From assembly GCA_020086605.1 (NCBI GenBank), contig JACBWW010000020.1:15681421-15745420 (forward strand): a stretch of 64,000 nucleotides of DNA. The letters run 5' to 3'. The position numbers were made by a program, and so were the translations under genes. Shown one piece after another: positions 1-50,200 of this stretch; the stretch's first letter is position 1, and each line of letters opens with the position of its first letter. Below the pieces are notes generated by a model. It saw only the letters and a program-made list of their open reading frames with translations. It did no database searches and was not told where the DNA came from. This stretch comes from Lanius collurio (Eukaryota; Chordata; Aves; Passeriformes; Laniidae).

Positions 1-35891
<35,891 letters not shown>

Positions 35892-36111
35892 CTTTGCATG
35901 CCATACTTCACGCCTGGGCACGTTAAACGCCTTGTCCGGGGCGGGGAGGGGGACGCGAGGCCCGGCGGGGGGGCGACAGCCCCCGGCGGTCCCACATGCG
36001 CGGCGCCCCGGTTGCCAAGCGCCCAGCACGGTCGGAGGAGCGGCGAGCGAGTTTCCCCGCACCGTTAACTCTCTCGGGGCAACAGGCGCCGGTCCCCGCC
36101 GCTCCCCCCGC

Positions 36112-36138
36112 GCCCGCCCCCGCCCCGCCCCGCCCGCG
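36112..36138. promoter_or_regulatory. GC-box cluster upstream of GABRA4
   Basis: Overlapping CCGCCC elements (binding core of Sp1/KLF factors) occur in a run about 220-250 nt upstream of the GABRA4 start codon, next to the gap edge. Mammalian GABRA4 is known to be driven by Sp factors and Egr3. I see Sp-type cores but no exact Egr consensus here. Function is inferred. Confidence 0.5.
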
Positions 36139-36167
36139 GCCCCGCGCTCCGCCCCGCGCTCCCCTCC

Positions 36168-36451
36168 NNNNNNNNNNNNNNNNNNNNNNNNNNNNNNNNN
36201 NNNNNNNNNNNNNNNNNNNNNNNNNNNNNNNNNNNNNNNNNNNNNNNNNNNNNNNNNNNNNNNNNNNNNNNNNNNNNNNNNNNNNNNNNNNNNNNNNNNN
36301 NNNNNNNNNNNNNNNNNNNNNNNNNNNNNNNNNNNNNNNNNNNNNNNNNNNNNNNNNNNNNNNNNNNNNNNNNNNNNNNNNNNNNNNNNNNNNNNNNNNN
36401 NNNNNNNNNNNNNNNNNNNNNNNNNNNNNNNNNNNNNNNNNNNNNNNNNNN
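36168..36451. other. Assembly gap (284 N) in GABRA4 CpG island
   Basis: The run of N is flanked by extremely GC-rich sequence on both sides, so it is probably a sequencing dropout. Part of the GABRA4 promoter or 5' UTR may be missing. Confidence 0.98.
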
Positions 36452-36966
36452 GGGGGCGACCGCGGTGGCGGAGTCTTCGCTCGTCCCGATCGCCTCTGCT
36501 CCCCCACGAGGGGAACAAAACCGAGAGCGGAGGCGGGCGAGGGCGATTAATTCCCCAGCGAGGAGGGTTTGGGAGCAGGAGGGTCTCTCCGCCCCAGTAG
36601 GAGAGGAGCTGGCAGGAAAGAGGCAAGAAGAGGAGGTGAAGGAAAGCTTTGACTTCAAGGTTAAAACAGAGCGCACCCAAAACAGATGGAAGCGAGTGGG
36701 TTATCCCAGGTTTCTAAACGCAAAAAAAAAAAAAATGCCAGAATAAGGGAATCGTTTCACATTGTATCTGGTGGGATTTTCTTTTTTCTTTTCTTATCAT
36801 TCCTATAATTAGGAAACATGATTTGGTGACCCAAAATTTTTCCATTATGCAAGGTCCAAGGGATTCTGAAGAATTACAGTAAAATCCACTCAGAGGTGTT
36901 GTTAGACTGTCACAGGCTATTGGGATGGTTGGGTGGAGAGAGGAGGACGGGGGAAAGGAGGAAAAC

Positions 36967-36984
36967 GGGGGGGGGGGGGGGGGG
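36967..36984. repeat. 18-nt poly(G) run
   Basis: Eighteen G in a row are followed by AGGG and preceded by G-rich purine sequence. It lies just outside the GABRA4 CpG island, about 1.1 kb upstream of the start codon. Confidence 0.95.
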
Positions 36985-38249
36985 AGGGTGTTCCACACAC
37001 AGTAAGTATTGGCAATAAGAAACTTGTTCTTCTGATCAAATGTGCTGCAGAGACAATTGTTGAGGTTTGAAAATCAGTGTGCATGTCAATTTTAATGAGG
37101 ATGGTGAAATTCATCATGCACATAGGGCAGGTATTGTAATTGACTCCAAGACTACAGTACTGTCAAATGCCAACAGTAAAAAAGTCTTTATTCATTACTT
37201 ACTACAGTATCTTTTAGCAATGAACCAATGAACTGCCTGATTATCTTCAAAACTACTGTACACTTGAAATCTTCCTGATTGTACTTCAGAGCTTGTTCCA
37301 GCAAGGGTGCCCTTTGCTGATTTGTTTGAAAAAACAATTAAAGCTGTGCTTCAAATCCATTTAGCCTGCTGACGCTGTTTATCTTTCAAAAAACTCTGTC
37401 TAGGCAGTCAGTTCTGCTTCCAATTTTAAAAGCCCTATTTAGGCCTCTGCAGATTACTAGTCTGCTTCCTGAGATTTTAACAAGGATCCTCATCTCCTGA
37501 CTGCTTGACAGGATCCTGATGTGACTGCCTTAGTGGAATGACAAATGTGCTGCCAAAACTTCACCGAGTGGGGCAGCCTGCCTATGGACGGCACACATGC
37601 TCTGTGCAGTTTTTACAAACCTGGACAATGCAGACGGTAGGATGTCATGCCAAGGTCACTTCAGCTCTTGTGATGAGGCTCTGGGAGCAGCCTGTTTAAC
37701 TCCACACACAGGTGAAAACCAGCACGGCAGCCAGAGTCCACTGCTCCATTAGCAATCTGGTCAGGAACAACAGAAGGATGAATGCACAGGTCTTCAGAAG
37801 TCTAATTTCACCAGCATCAGATAAGTTTCTCTGGGCTAATCAGCCACTTAGCATCTTCTATAAAGTGTTGTGATTTGTTTCTCTGGACCATTCTTCTGCT
37901 CTAGCATGGGCTATGCCAGGAGGATACTTAGAATAGGCCTCCACTAAAAAGACTGTCTAGTTTTTCTCCCTTGCAATAAAAAGTAATCCCTTATTGCAGA
38001 ATCTTGAAAATATTTCCTAGCGAGATTATTTTATATAGGGATGCCTCAAAACGTGGCTCTATGGCATGGTCACTTATTGCAGCTGCTGAGGAAGAAAACA
38101 AACACCCAGGCAGAGCTGGGGGACACCCTTGGGTTTAGATTATTTTAATACCTTCTGGATATGTATAGACACCTGTGTGAACTGAAACAGAAAAGTCAAG
38201 TGGTATTCACCAGTAATGATCTCACCACATGAATATCATGAGAAATGCT

Positions 38250-38402
38250 ATCACAGAATCACAGAATCACAGAATTACCAGGTTGGAAGAGACCTTCAAG
38301 GTCATCAAGTCCAACCCATGCCCTAACACCTCAACTAAACCATGGCACTGAGTGCCACATCCAGTCACTATCACACAACCCCTCTCAAATCCATGCCTGG
38401 AG
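38250..38402 (-). mobile_element. CR1 LINE 3'-end fragment
   Basis: Three consecutive ATCACAGA octamers, the terminal repeat of CR1 elements, are followed by GGTTGGAAGAGACCTTCAAG and TCCAACCCATGCCCTAACAC, the hallmark of the CR1 3' region read in antisense. The octamer end at the low coordinate places the element on the minus strand. The fragment is 5'-truncated, as most CR1 copies are. Little divergence in the core suggests a moderately young insertion. Confidence 0.92.
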
Positions 38403-41100
38403 TCAGTAGTTCTGCTACAGCTAGAAATCAAAGAAACTCCCCCTTTCATCAAATCTAGGAACTAAGCTGGTCTTTGAATGATTTCCAAGTTCTTTAGAAC
38501 AAATAACAATATTACTGATACTTTTTGTCTCTTCAGTACAGGTACTTCAGTAAAGTAACTGAAGTAACATTCAGTAAAGGTAAAATCAGGTTACAAGATT
38601 TGTGGACATGCCATGCAAGGGCAAAAAATACTCCTGGCTTCTAAAAAGATGCTCACGTTATTTTTTCTAACAAAATGTAGACACAGTGCCCTCCTGTCAC
38701 ACCAAGCCTGCCTCAGGTTGTATGGATGTAATATTCAGCTGCCATGTGAGTGCATTTACTCCCTACAAGTGCTAAAACTAAATGAAAATTCACTTTCTCT
38801 AAATCTAGAAAATTAATTCTAGCACTACTCAAATTTATCAGTCGTTAATATCCCCCTTAAATCCAGCAATGACAATCAAGAAATCTGTAAGATTAATACT
38901 AAAACCAGACTCTTGTCCTTGATGTCTGAAAAATTTTATCATTTGTAGATTGATGAAGCTTTTACAAAACTAGATTTGAAAGAAACATAAAGCAATTCAA
39001 AATAACAGAAAACAGTTCTATAAGCCACATATAGCACCTCTGAGTATTTGTTTATTACTTCTGATATATGCATTGCCCTGCTTAATTCCAATGTTTTCTG
39101 AATTACAACTTAAGAGCTATTCTAGGGGGGTTTTGGCAACACATTTGTAGCATAGATACACAGAAACTCTGGAGGTGCTTCTTTGTCACCAGCAGATGTG
39201 TGCTGTTTTGAAAAGCACTGCTTCAAATGATCTTTGCTCTCTTCACAGAATATCTGGGTTATATCATCTCTCTAAAAGAACTTGATGACTCCAAGAAGGT
39301 TTTAGTGGTCACAGGCTGGATTGAAGGTCCCCAAAAGTGTTTGCTGAATTCAGCATTTTCCCAGCTTCTCCAGCTTTTACCACCAATTCTTCCAAGATTT
39401 TTCTGAAGAAATCTCACCCATCGGGGACTATTGTAAGAAGTGGACTATTTTTGCCAGGCTCCATATGCTCAGAAAGCACTTGAATTTCTTAAATAGATTT
39501 TTTTTTTTTTTACTGTCCCTATGCTGATGTATTCTACTAATGATTTTTGATGAAACAGACATTCTGGCCAAGCCTCAAAAGCAGGTTTATCCAAAGCTAA
39601 GGATCTTCAAGTATAGCTTAATCATTTTTTATTTGTCACAACATATAGAAGCAGAAAATTCTCTCATCACTCTTCCCATTTCTACTTTACCATCAGATTA
39701 AGTGTAAAGAAAAAGGAAGTCAGTTCTTTTCATGTGTATTTTTTGGTTTGGCCTTTTTTTTTTTCCTTTTGTAAACTATAGGCTCTACCAACACTACAGG
39801 TTATATAGGTAAATTATAGGTTCCATCCTTTCCCCTGGCAGATTTCATTATTCAGCTGGTTTTTACCTGATTTAGTTTTGGCATCAAATCCATGGAGACA
39901 GGCAAGCTACTATTGAAAAGACTGTGAAAATCTTTAATGCCCAGCTACATGTTGCATAGTTGAAAACCTCTAACCCTTAGAAAAGAGAAGATAAAACTGG
40001 GATCACTGCTAAGCATCTCAATGTTTCTTTATGTAAATAGCTAAGTCATTGGTTTCTTGGATTTTTTAGTTTCTCTCCATATCAATAGAGTATTTTAAAT
40101 TCTGGAACAAACAACTTGTCTTCACATACATCGTTTTAAAAAAATCGGGTTGAGTATCCATTCTTTGGCAAATGCATATCCCAATCACATTTTTGGTAGA
40201 TGACCAAGGAAAGATATGGATACCTTTACTGTACTAACAAAAGTGTCTTTCATTCTTTTCTTCTCCAACATGCACACTGATCAAAAAGATCATGGAAACC
40301 TACATGTCTTGACTTTATCAAAACTTTGACCTGGAGTTCTGGGAAAGTCTGTGCTACCTGTTCAGGGAAGAGTTTTCGATCAGTGGGGATACCAGTGGGC
40401 CTTGACTGAACCTCTAGTGATATGCTTATGTTTAAGGAATGTGGATTTGGGGTCTATTGATGGAAACTTAAGTTCTGCTCTGGGAACAGTAAGATAGATG
40501 CATAAGCTTTTTCTGGATCTTCTTCAAGTTCCAGCTTTCCCTGTAGTTCCCCTTCCTGATGTAGTTCTAGAAGTTTTCATTCCAGGTTCTTATTTCAGTA
40601 TCTGATCACAAAGTTTTTACCTATGCACTTCCCTCTCTAAAGAACTTACAGTCTAGATAAACAAGACTAAGTAAGGACTGGATACAAGAAAGTACTATTA
40701 TTACAGTTTTGCTGGGAGTAGAGATACAAAAAGCTTAAGTGGCAATGAAACACTATGTATGAAATGTAACTACTTTCCATATAAGAAATTTGCAGCAGAA
40801 CAGGAGCTTAATTCCAGTCTGCTGTGTTCCAGGTCAGTTTTCTAGTCACCTCCTCATCTGTCTTTTCAGAGCACAGCATAAGCTCTATGTAAAACTGAAT
40901 GTTCAGCTGGCCCAGCTTTGCTTCACTTCCATGGCCAGAACTCCTACGAAACTGCAGGAGCTGATGCCGACATGCATTTAGCTGTGTATTTTTTCCTCTA
41001 ACATATGGTATTTACAAGACTGCTCTACAGTACCATGGGTATTTTAACACACATGTCCTTGATTCCTTGGAATAAGACTAGAAAATCCTTTGAATACCAA

Positions 41101-41130
<30 letters not shown>
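41101..41130. repeat. AT/AC dinucleotide microsatellite
   Basis: Ten AT units are followed by five AC units, and then a short ATATGCATAT segment. Confidence 0.95.
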
Positions 41131-41131
<1 letters not shown>

Positions 41132-43605
41132 TATGCATATATTGCTATTACTGATTGCAAGAAGATTTATATGGATTCTAGTGATTGACACATGGATGTT
41201 TAAGGAGGTAAACTGTGAGCTTCATATTTAAGGAGACCTCTACTCTACACACTGCAACGGAAATGTGTTTGTGGAAGCACTCACTGCAGGAACTGCAATT
41301 TGGGGCAAAAAGTGTCATCACCAAGAAAGCACTGGAGGATTTCTGTGCCTTCATCTCTTCTTTGTCATCTGACCCTAATACTTTCCTGGCATACACACTC
41401 ATATAATTTGGCATGTCACTGACCCATGTCACATCTGCAGCCAGGGCCATCAGGACAAGTCACGGTCACATCCTCAGTGGCAAAGTGGGGAATCAAGCAG
41501 ATCTCCTGATTTCTGTCTCTAAAATGGGCATCCCCAGGAAAATAAGAAAAGAAAAATCTCTTCATGCAGGGGAGCATGCAGATTCTACTAAAACCAATAC
41601 AAATATGTCTCTCTTTCATTGAGGTGAAGGACAGGGCAGCCAGGGTTGTGGGGAGGAATCCAGGAAGCCACTGCCCTGTATCCAGCCTTTCCCTGTCAGG
41701 GCTCCCACATTTAATGCAAAATGTGTCAAAAATTTTGGTTGCCACTAGCAACAGCTGCAAACTTTCTGCAGCATTCAGAAGTGACAGGTGGGGCAGAGAG
41801 GGGCAGGGGCCTGAGGCAGGGGGAGTTTTGGGGGGCTGCCATAGCTCAGAAGGAGAAGGGAGGAAGGCTGGAGCTCCCACTTGCAGTCTCCTTCAGATTC
41901 CTGCTTTCAGGCAGAGCCTGCTGCTCTGTCTACTGGTTTTAAGACAGCTGCATCCTGCTGCTGGCAACTGCTCCCAGAGGGAGCAAGAGAGAAGATGCAC
42001 CAACAAACTGCCTTCCTGGAAGGCTTCATTGTTCCCAGTCACTACATGTCTACTAATCCCAGAAGTATGACAGTCATGGGCAGATGCCTGGGGAATGACT
42101 TAAATATTCCATGGAAGCTACAGGTCTGGCCCTTGACTCACAGTGAAGCCATTAGCAACAGCTGTAGTGATTTTCTTCCTGCCTTCCTGGTGCTTGGGTT
42201 GCACCAAAGGAGGAAGAGCCTCTTTTTCTTTAAAAGGAAGAAAGGAGAGGGTTGCAAAGTCTCTGGATTGTACAATGCCAGGAAAAACCTGAAAATTTGA
42301 CCTAGATGGTTTACAAGGTACTTAATAAAGAACCTAAAATCCTGCAGGCAGGTACGTAAAACTTAGACTTCTGAATATCATGAGCCCTGTGGAGCTGATT
42401 TCTGGTTCTCAATAGTCTGGGGCTAGCAGTACTTAAGAGGCTCTCTTTATGCTGCTCTTCCCTCATATTGCCATGCTGTGGGGTTGGTGAGCTGTGCTCA
42501 ACACCACCTCTTCACTGACAATGATGTTCAGCTAAGAACTTTGCTTTGGTTTAGTTCACGTCTCAAAACTGCTCCCTTTGCTGATGCCAAGCACACACAG
42601 CAACAGAGACTTCCCTTTCTACCTTGAAAGAGGTACATCCTTCATGACACTTGGAGAAATATAATGGGAGCAGAAGAAGCAAGGAATACAACCACTTAAA
42701 GGTGTTCTGCATCTACCTTCTTAAAAGATAGCTCATATAGTTGTGCACCAAATATAGTCAAAACCTTCCCTATAATGAGAACATTTTTGAACTAAATAAC
42801 AATATCAGCATTTGTGCATTAGTTAGAGAATATTCCCTTTCACATATTTTAGTATAAAAGCAATCAGAATGACTGGGGGGTTAATGCAAATAGAGCTGCC
42901 AAGCAGACTGGCCCAGAGGTAAACAGCTGAACAAATTGGTGTTTAGACCTGTTAGCTTTGCTTGTAAAAGCAAAATTTGTCACTGAGGTAATACACTAAA
43001 TCTACAAAACAAACACAACTAGCCTGCTCTTCATTACCATCTGGTGGTTGTTGCATGGAGTGGCATTACTCACATCTCAAAGTTACTGAGGAAAAATTTT
43101 ATATCCTCAGAGAGGAAAGGGCACTGTAGCAGTTAGTGGGCAGCCCAAGGGGGGCTGGTTTTGTCTTATAGGCACCAATACAAAGGCATCAAGCAAAGAA
43201 AACACTGTAAAGATAAGCCGGTAGAAAAGAGAAAAAACTAACAAGTACTTCTCTCAAGTAATTTGAGGTGTACCTGCGTATCATTTGCAAGGAACTGAGA
43301 ACTGCTTGGGAAGCGTAGTGTGCTGTTCCCTCCCACTGGCAGCAATGGCAGCTGAGACCATTTGACAAGATAAGATATGTGTTATCCACTTTCCTTAACT
43401 AGTTCCCAGCTCTTCACTGCTCACGCAGAGAGGTATTTTACAGTGGTAGCCTAGCAGGGGGCCCCTGTCCTCAGTGGTAAGCCAGCAGAAGATAATTCCA
43501 TTCTACAGGTATATGAGGAGCTAGCTCATCTCTTACACAGTGAATAGTCTCTGTATCTACGTCTTCCCCTTGCCACACAATGATTCCACTGAAGGGAAAT
43601 TGCAG

Positions 43606-43735
43606 TGTGGTTCGGCTTGGAAGTGACTTTTAGAAGTTGTTGGTCCAAACTGCTCAAAGCACAGCCTTGAAACTAGACCAGGTAGGTCCAGAGCCTCTGA
43701 GGAGATCCTCACTCTTCAATCTTCCTGGACTATTT
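43606..43735 (-). mobile_element. Degenerate CR1 LINE 3'-region fragment
   Basis: GGCTTGGAAGTGACTTTTAG, TGGTCCAAACTGCTCAAAGC and TAGACCAGGTAGGTCCAGAG follow the order of the CR1 3' region but with many substitutions. The terminal octamers are not recognisable. This is an old copy; limits are approximate. Confidence 0.7.
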
Positions 43736-46700
43736 CTTATGAAGGGAGGATAGTCTGCTCTTATACAGAGCGAAAGAAGTACAATAATTGACAAGGTGCA
43801 GTACCCTTTTGCTTTTACCCAAGTGTGTGAATCAACAGATAATTGATGTACAGTGACAAGTCCACTCTAAGTAGTTTCAACAGTACAGATAAAAACTCCT
43901 GGACACAAGTGCTAGTTTGTGTACACCATGGGGTTGATCACTGCAGCTGCAGCATTACATGTCGTATGTACTAGATTGAATTTTTCAAGAACAGCATGAA
44001 AAAAAATCATTATTATAAAATTCACAGAGCATAATGCACTTAAAAACAGAAGTAGTTTTGTACTTCACTTTCTTTTTACCTTTAAAAACGCATTCTTCAG
44101 ATCCTTTCCCAGCTCTGCCACTGATTTCTGTGACCTTAGATGAGTCATTTAGGCCAAATCTTCTAACAAGTGTAGCTCATTCTACGTGCATCAATTTATA
44201 CATGAGTGACACAGACCTTGTGGGGGTCAAATACCTAAATCTGCATTTAAAATTTTGATCTCCAGACCTCCATGTCTGAATTTCCTGTTATATTTCCAAT
44301 ATATTTCCATATATTGCAGGGATACTTGAAGACAATAATTAGCTCAAATGCACACAGTGATTTAAAAATGTAAAGTATAGAAATACTAAGTATGATTATC
44401 AAATAGGTCAGTATTTTACCAATACCCATGTCCTTAGTAGTTTAGATGTTTTGTCAACTTTGTGTCTCATTTCAGATGTTTAATACATAATCAGCTTTCT
44501 AAATATTTCTCTGCTGGACACAGATATCAGAGTACATGAGATTAACACTATCTTAGAAATGCCCTGTCTTCATGAGCAGTCCTCTGCCATCACTTCCCTC
44601 ACCTCTTAGCCCACTTAGACATGAGAAATTAAAACTTCCACTGCTGATGGCAAAAGTGAGTGGGTGGAAAATCCAAGGGACAAAAAGGAAGCTCACTATT
44701 TAACAGAAGCAAATACAAATTTCCAGGAGGCAGACTTCACAAGATGAATGGTTTTAAGAGGATGGATAAGGTGCCTTTGCTGTCTTATTAACCCAAAGCA
44801 ATACATGATCTTTTCCCTACCCAAAATGAAGAAGTATAAATCTACCCTGGCTTATGTATGATTTAGGTACTAGAGTCATTTAGGTCCTGTTCCAAAACTC
44901 ACTGAAGGAAACAAAAACCCTGCCACTCACACTGGTGACTCTGGATCAGAACAAGATAGCATTTTTCATTCTGAGTTCCTAATTTACTGTAGTGTTGTGG
45001 TTTTCTCTTTATTTAAAATACTTTGATTTTTTTATTGCCTCATTATTGTTGTTTTTATCCTCTTAAATTTTCTACTTCTTCAGTTCCCTATCTGACTACA
45101 GGCAGGCCACATTTTGCTTTCTCAAAGGGGGGGGGGGTGAAAAGGAATTTGACTTTGTCTGCCCCTCATATCACCTAGCACCTCTCACTGAAACACATTT
45201 TGCAGATTTTCTGAAATTAAAACCTTGATAATGTCCAGAGCTGAAGTAAAAAATAAGCTTTAATATACCAGGTGAAGGGAGAGAAACTCTCTGAATCAAA
45301 GAACAAGTCACTTAAAGAGACACTTATGAAGACAAAGGAAGACACAAAAAGAGTTTGAGAATATGAGGTCAACTCATGCAAAGGATTTCAAAATCATCCC
45401 TTACAGTAGAAAGAGATGAGAGAGAAAGGTTTCCAAATTATAAAATAAATCTATTGATACTTTTTCTTTTGGCCTCTTCTGCACACAAAACTAAATCTTC
45501 TTTCAACCTCTCTTCACTTCTGTCCCAAAATGGTACTGAAAACAATCAGAAGCTAATATTGACATCACAAAAATGCTTGATACTGCTCAAGAGAAGCTCA
45601 AGGGAACAAGAGGATGCTCCTGCATCCCTATCTCACCTTTTACTGCTTCCTGAGCTTCAACATTTTGCTGATTGCCCTAAAAGAGAAGTCTTGACTGTTT
45701 TGCCCTCTGAGGTGGATTTGAAGGCAGCCATAAAGAGTTCAGTCTTTTCCAAAATGTATGAACAGTGAATGAAGCAATACCCCCTGCTGTTGATCCATCC
45801 CTCCTGAACACTTCTTCTCAGTGCAGTTATCCATTGGAGCATCCTTGTGCCCCTGTGCCCTCCACTGCAGTGGGAAGAGATACTAACAGGGGCTAAAAAA
45901 ACTAATAGCATCCCAGTTCTGGGATCTGACTGAGGAACATCTTTACCAGTTCTCTGTCTTTTTTCTTCAAATTTTTAACTTAGCACTTATTTTAGCCTTT
46001 ATTTTAAGGTTCTTTTTCAACTAGCTAAAAGCAGCAAAAATGACAGGGCGCAATCCATTTCTCAGTTTATGGACTGCTTCCAGTGACTGCTGCCAGCCCA
46101 CACAACAAATATAAATCATGGATTTTAGACCTGCACCCCTACATCACTTAAAGAGATAAGTAAAATTACTTGTTGTCTTACACTTCCCTGATGACAAAGT
46201 GACTCCCCACAGAAGAGATTCACATGTGCTCTTTATTTCAGCAAGCCAGAAGCATATATCTCACTCTTCAAATGTGCTCCTGAGACAAGAAAGGAGTGTG
46301 CAAGCAGCTGTTGTGTAGGACTATTGCATTTGTTGAAATCATGCCCACTTTGTTTTCTCCTAGTGTAGGTAGGACTGTTCATGGTGATACCTAATGCTGT
46401 CATTTTCATGGCTGTAAAATGACAATAGAATTCCAGGGGAATTTGCCATCATCAAAGAAAACAGCCTGTAAGTTTTCAGTCTGGCAGGTTTTATTTTGCT
46501 CTTTCCATAAAACTCACTCTTAAATGTGAGAGGTAACATATTTTGTAAACATATTCTTGAAATACAATGCAAATTTTTCTTATTGTCCTCTCCATCTTTG
46601 GAAGCAGCAGATGACCTTGATAATGAGAAATATAAAATGCCTACCTTTCATGAGGAGGTGCAACAGCAAGATAAAGACTGTTTCTATTTTTGATGCCCAT

Positions 46701-47145
46701 TCTTGGCTCTGTTCTAGCTTTTACTTTTTAGGGTTTTACCATATATAGGCACAACCTCTTAAAAAACAATTACTATAAAATCTGAACCAAAATGTCTGTT
46801 TCCTTTCTTACTGAACTTAGCTGTTTGAGGAGTATGTGATTTGGAGTCTGGTTCTTCAGTGCACTAAGAATGCTTTTGAGTAGATTTAATTCTAAAACTG
46901 GAAGTGGTGGCCAATAGAAAAGGCCTGTGTTCAGCACCAGTTTCCATCACAAATCAGATTTAAATCAAAATCCCAAAACTTCTAACGTAAAACTAGTTTT
47001 GAGGAAAAACTAGCTGGGATCTTCAATCTTCTCAGCAATATAACACACAAAATAAGCAGAGGCTACTGGAGATTAAAAAGGAACTGAAACTGCAGTTTCT
47101 ATGGAAGAATTGTAAACCAGAAGTAGAGGCAGAATGCAATGTTGC

Positions 47146-47285
47146 CACCCTCTAGATCCATAAGATCACAAAATACTTGAAATTGGAAGGGGAAGTTGTG
47201 TAGACTACTTCCCACTCAACTGCAGAGCCAAGCTCAGTTTCTGCTCTGAGATGCACTAACCTCAAAGATAGACCTGGTTGCTGAG
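47146..47285 (-). mobile_element. Probable ancient CR1 LINE fragment
   Basis: CATAAGATCACAAAATACTT followed by GAAATTGGAAGGGGAAG and CTGCAGAGCCAAGCTC resembles the CR1 terminal octamers plus the GGTTGGAAGGGACC block and the motif after it. Similarity is weak, so this could be chance. Confidence 0.45.
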
Positions 47286-50200
47286 GAGTATCTTTTAACT
47301 CAAAATTTCTTGAGAGTATATAATGCAAAAATGTATGTTTTCTCAAAGAAAATTTTATTTTGATCCAGTTTTTACTTTGTTCTTCCTGAGAAAGGAATTC
47401 TCTGAGCTATACACTTACGGAAGATATCTCCAGAGAAGTTGCATATGTGACTAAATTCAGCCATGCTATCTCCTTATTGCTAGGAGCAAACAAGCTAGGC
47501 TCTTATTTACATGACTCACATTCACAAGTGTGTGCAGTGAGTGCATCGCGTCACTGAAATGGGACAAAGAGACACATTGCATTCTAGTGGCTCTGTGTGG
47601 TAAAATATTTGTGAGTATGAAAATACTACTCATAAAACCCGATAATTTAAATGAGGATTTGCAGTGAGCTGCTTCAGGAAACAATCACAAGGCAAAGCTG
47701 GGTAAAATTAATCCATTTATCAGAAAAATAATTTCTGAGCCATTCCACTTAACAGTGTTTCATTTCTTAAGTTAAAAAAAACTTGTACAAATCAAGACAG
47801 GAGCAGGCCTAAACAGCATAGAAGCAAAAGTTCTCAATCCTACAAATGTGTAAGCATCTTGCCACAGTATGCATCAGCTTTTTAAAATCAAGGATGCTGC
47901 TTGTAATCAAAAGGTATGTGCTCAATTTCTACAGGGTAAAACATCAGGTGTTACCTGCTTTTGACATACTGCTACTACGGACAAACCTCAGTTTTTAGGA
48001 GCTGTATAAAAGGATGCATCTGAAGTACCTTCTAAGAGAAATCAAAACAATATCATACTTCATATGTCTCTGTTCTCGAAATACCTCCTTAAAACCAGCT
48101 TCTGTGGGGCTGCCATTAACTGCCTTCCTTTTTCCATCAACACTTAGGATGACTGGCTCCTTGCAGTTAACATGTCCATTTAACTATACTAATGCATACA
48201 GACTAACTGCTGCCTTCACCTTCTTCACGTCTGTCTGGACACTTGTGGCTTGTCTTCCTAACTGATCCTGAATGGTTTGCTTTCTGAAGCTAAGATTGTC
48301 TTTTTTGATAATCTCTATAGTAACTGGCTCAAAGACCTCAGTCTTTAGCCCCTACTACTTCTCTTCAGCCAGCATCAGGGGCAGAAGAAGCTTCTGAATC
48401 TCTCGCACGTGGGATGAAGGACTTGGAAGGTCAGCAAGGTTGTTTCCCACAGGTGAGGAAGGAGGGCAAAGAAAATGTACTGCTCAAGGGTTTTCTGTCA
48501 TTTGGGATGCAGTGCTGGGCATGCACATCCTGAGAGGAAGTAAATTCTGTAAAGTTAAGAATGGATGTTGGATGGTGGTCTAGACACAAGGCTGGGAAAT
48601 CTAAAAAGGGATTTCAAATGAGTGGTACAGATGTTTATCTGACATGATTAAAGACTCAGTCAATTATTCTGGCTATAGAATTTACTGGACAAAATCCTAT
48701 AGCTCACATATTCTCTTATCATTTTGACTATCCACTTGGATTCACAGTTTTGATATTTACTGTTAATTCCTTAAAAGAACTGTCCTAAGCATTTTACAGC
48801 CTTTTAAAACAAAGTAGAACATGCACTAAAAATATCTTAATTGATCTTTACAGTGTATAAAAAGAGAAATGAAAATGGAGCACAAAGCGGATATGTACCT
48901 TTCCTGAGGTAAGAGTGAGGACTTACTGAGAGACCCAAAGGAAATGGAAAAGGGTGAGGTGGTCTCCTCAGTGTGTGGCAGCATCACACTGTCTCAGATC
49001 CCAGGATAAAGCACAAGTACAGCATGTCAGTTCTCAGCTCTTCTCAATGGTTTGCGCAGCTTTGCGGGTGCACTGAAATCCCCAAGGCACACTAAAAGTA
49101 CTTCCAGCTTGTAGTTTTCTGTCATTTGAGAAGATGGCTCACAAGCTCTATTTGACTCAAGGGATTACTGTAGGTATAAAACAATAATATCACTATCACT
49201 AAGCAGATAAAATAAGTGACCTATTTCATTACATGCCCCTTTATGTATAAATGTGAACAAGGTAGTAATTTCACAGTTCCAAGATTCTACTTCATAGTTT
49301 TCAAACCATTCAGCTTAATTTTTTAAAAATTTGATCTAAAATTTTTAATATATATTACTGGTATAATTACTGTAAAATGTCACCTCCTCAGTGCCACGTA
49401 AAAAAAAAAAAATGTACTCTTCCTAATTCTCATTTTTCTTTAGCTGTGTATGTAGTATGAAAAATCCACACAGCAGTTCCAGTTGGACACTTAAATTAGG
49501 AGTATCCTCGGTCTGCAAGTCCCTGTTTGCAGTTTCTCAAATGTCAGTATCATAAATATTAACATTCTCAGTCATCACGTCCATATACAAAGACTACAGT
49601 ATGAGGGACACAGCTCCCCTTTCCAGAGACACCCACTTCCATTCTGCATGTAAGAAGGCACAAAATATCGTTAGAGAGAAATTGCATAGTCATCATTTTT
49701 TAATTTTTTCCCCTCTGTTTCTTTAAAATTTGTGGTCTTCCTGCCTACAGATCTTATCCAGTGGGATACAGAAAGAATCTCCCTTTATTTCAGTGATCTT
49801 GAACTTTTTCTATTAGCCAACATTATCTAAGCAGGGCATTATCTTTGTATGGTGTGCACTTTCTGGTGCCAGATTAAAATGACCAGTGCAAAAAGGGTAT
49901 TCATTTGTGTAAGAAAAAAGATTCCCTCCTGAAAGGTGAAACATAATGAAAGTAAAAAAATGAAAATGCATTTGGCCCAGGATAGTTTCTGATCATGCTT
50001 CTAGTAAGCATTTGACATGCCTCAGAATATGAAAAAAAGTCATAGTTAATATTTTAGAATTAGTGGATTTCCATTGATCTAGTTTATTAGTGCCCCCGTA
50101 TGTTTAACAAATATAAAGCTATTCCCCACTCAAAAAGTCTGCCACCTCTAACAAAGGCCAAAAGATGTATTTATAAAATCTTTTTTACAAGCTGTATGTC

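Noticed and set aside
41416..42070. Overlapping open frames of 154 codons (minus) and 168 codons (plus) in the intergenic region
   Set aside because: No recognisable domain, no convincing initiation or splice context, and the raised GC of the patch lowers stop frequency on both strands.
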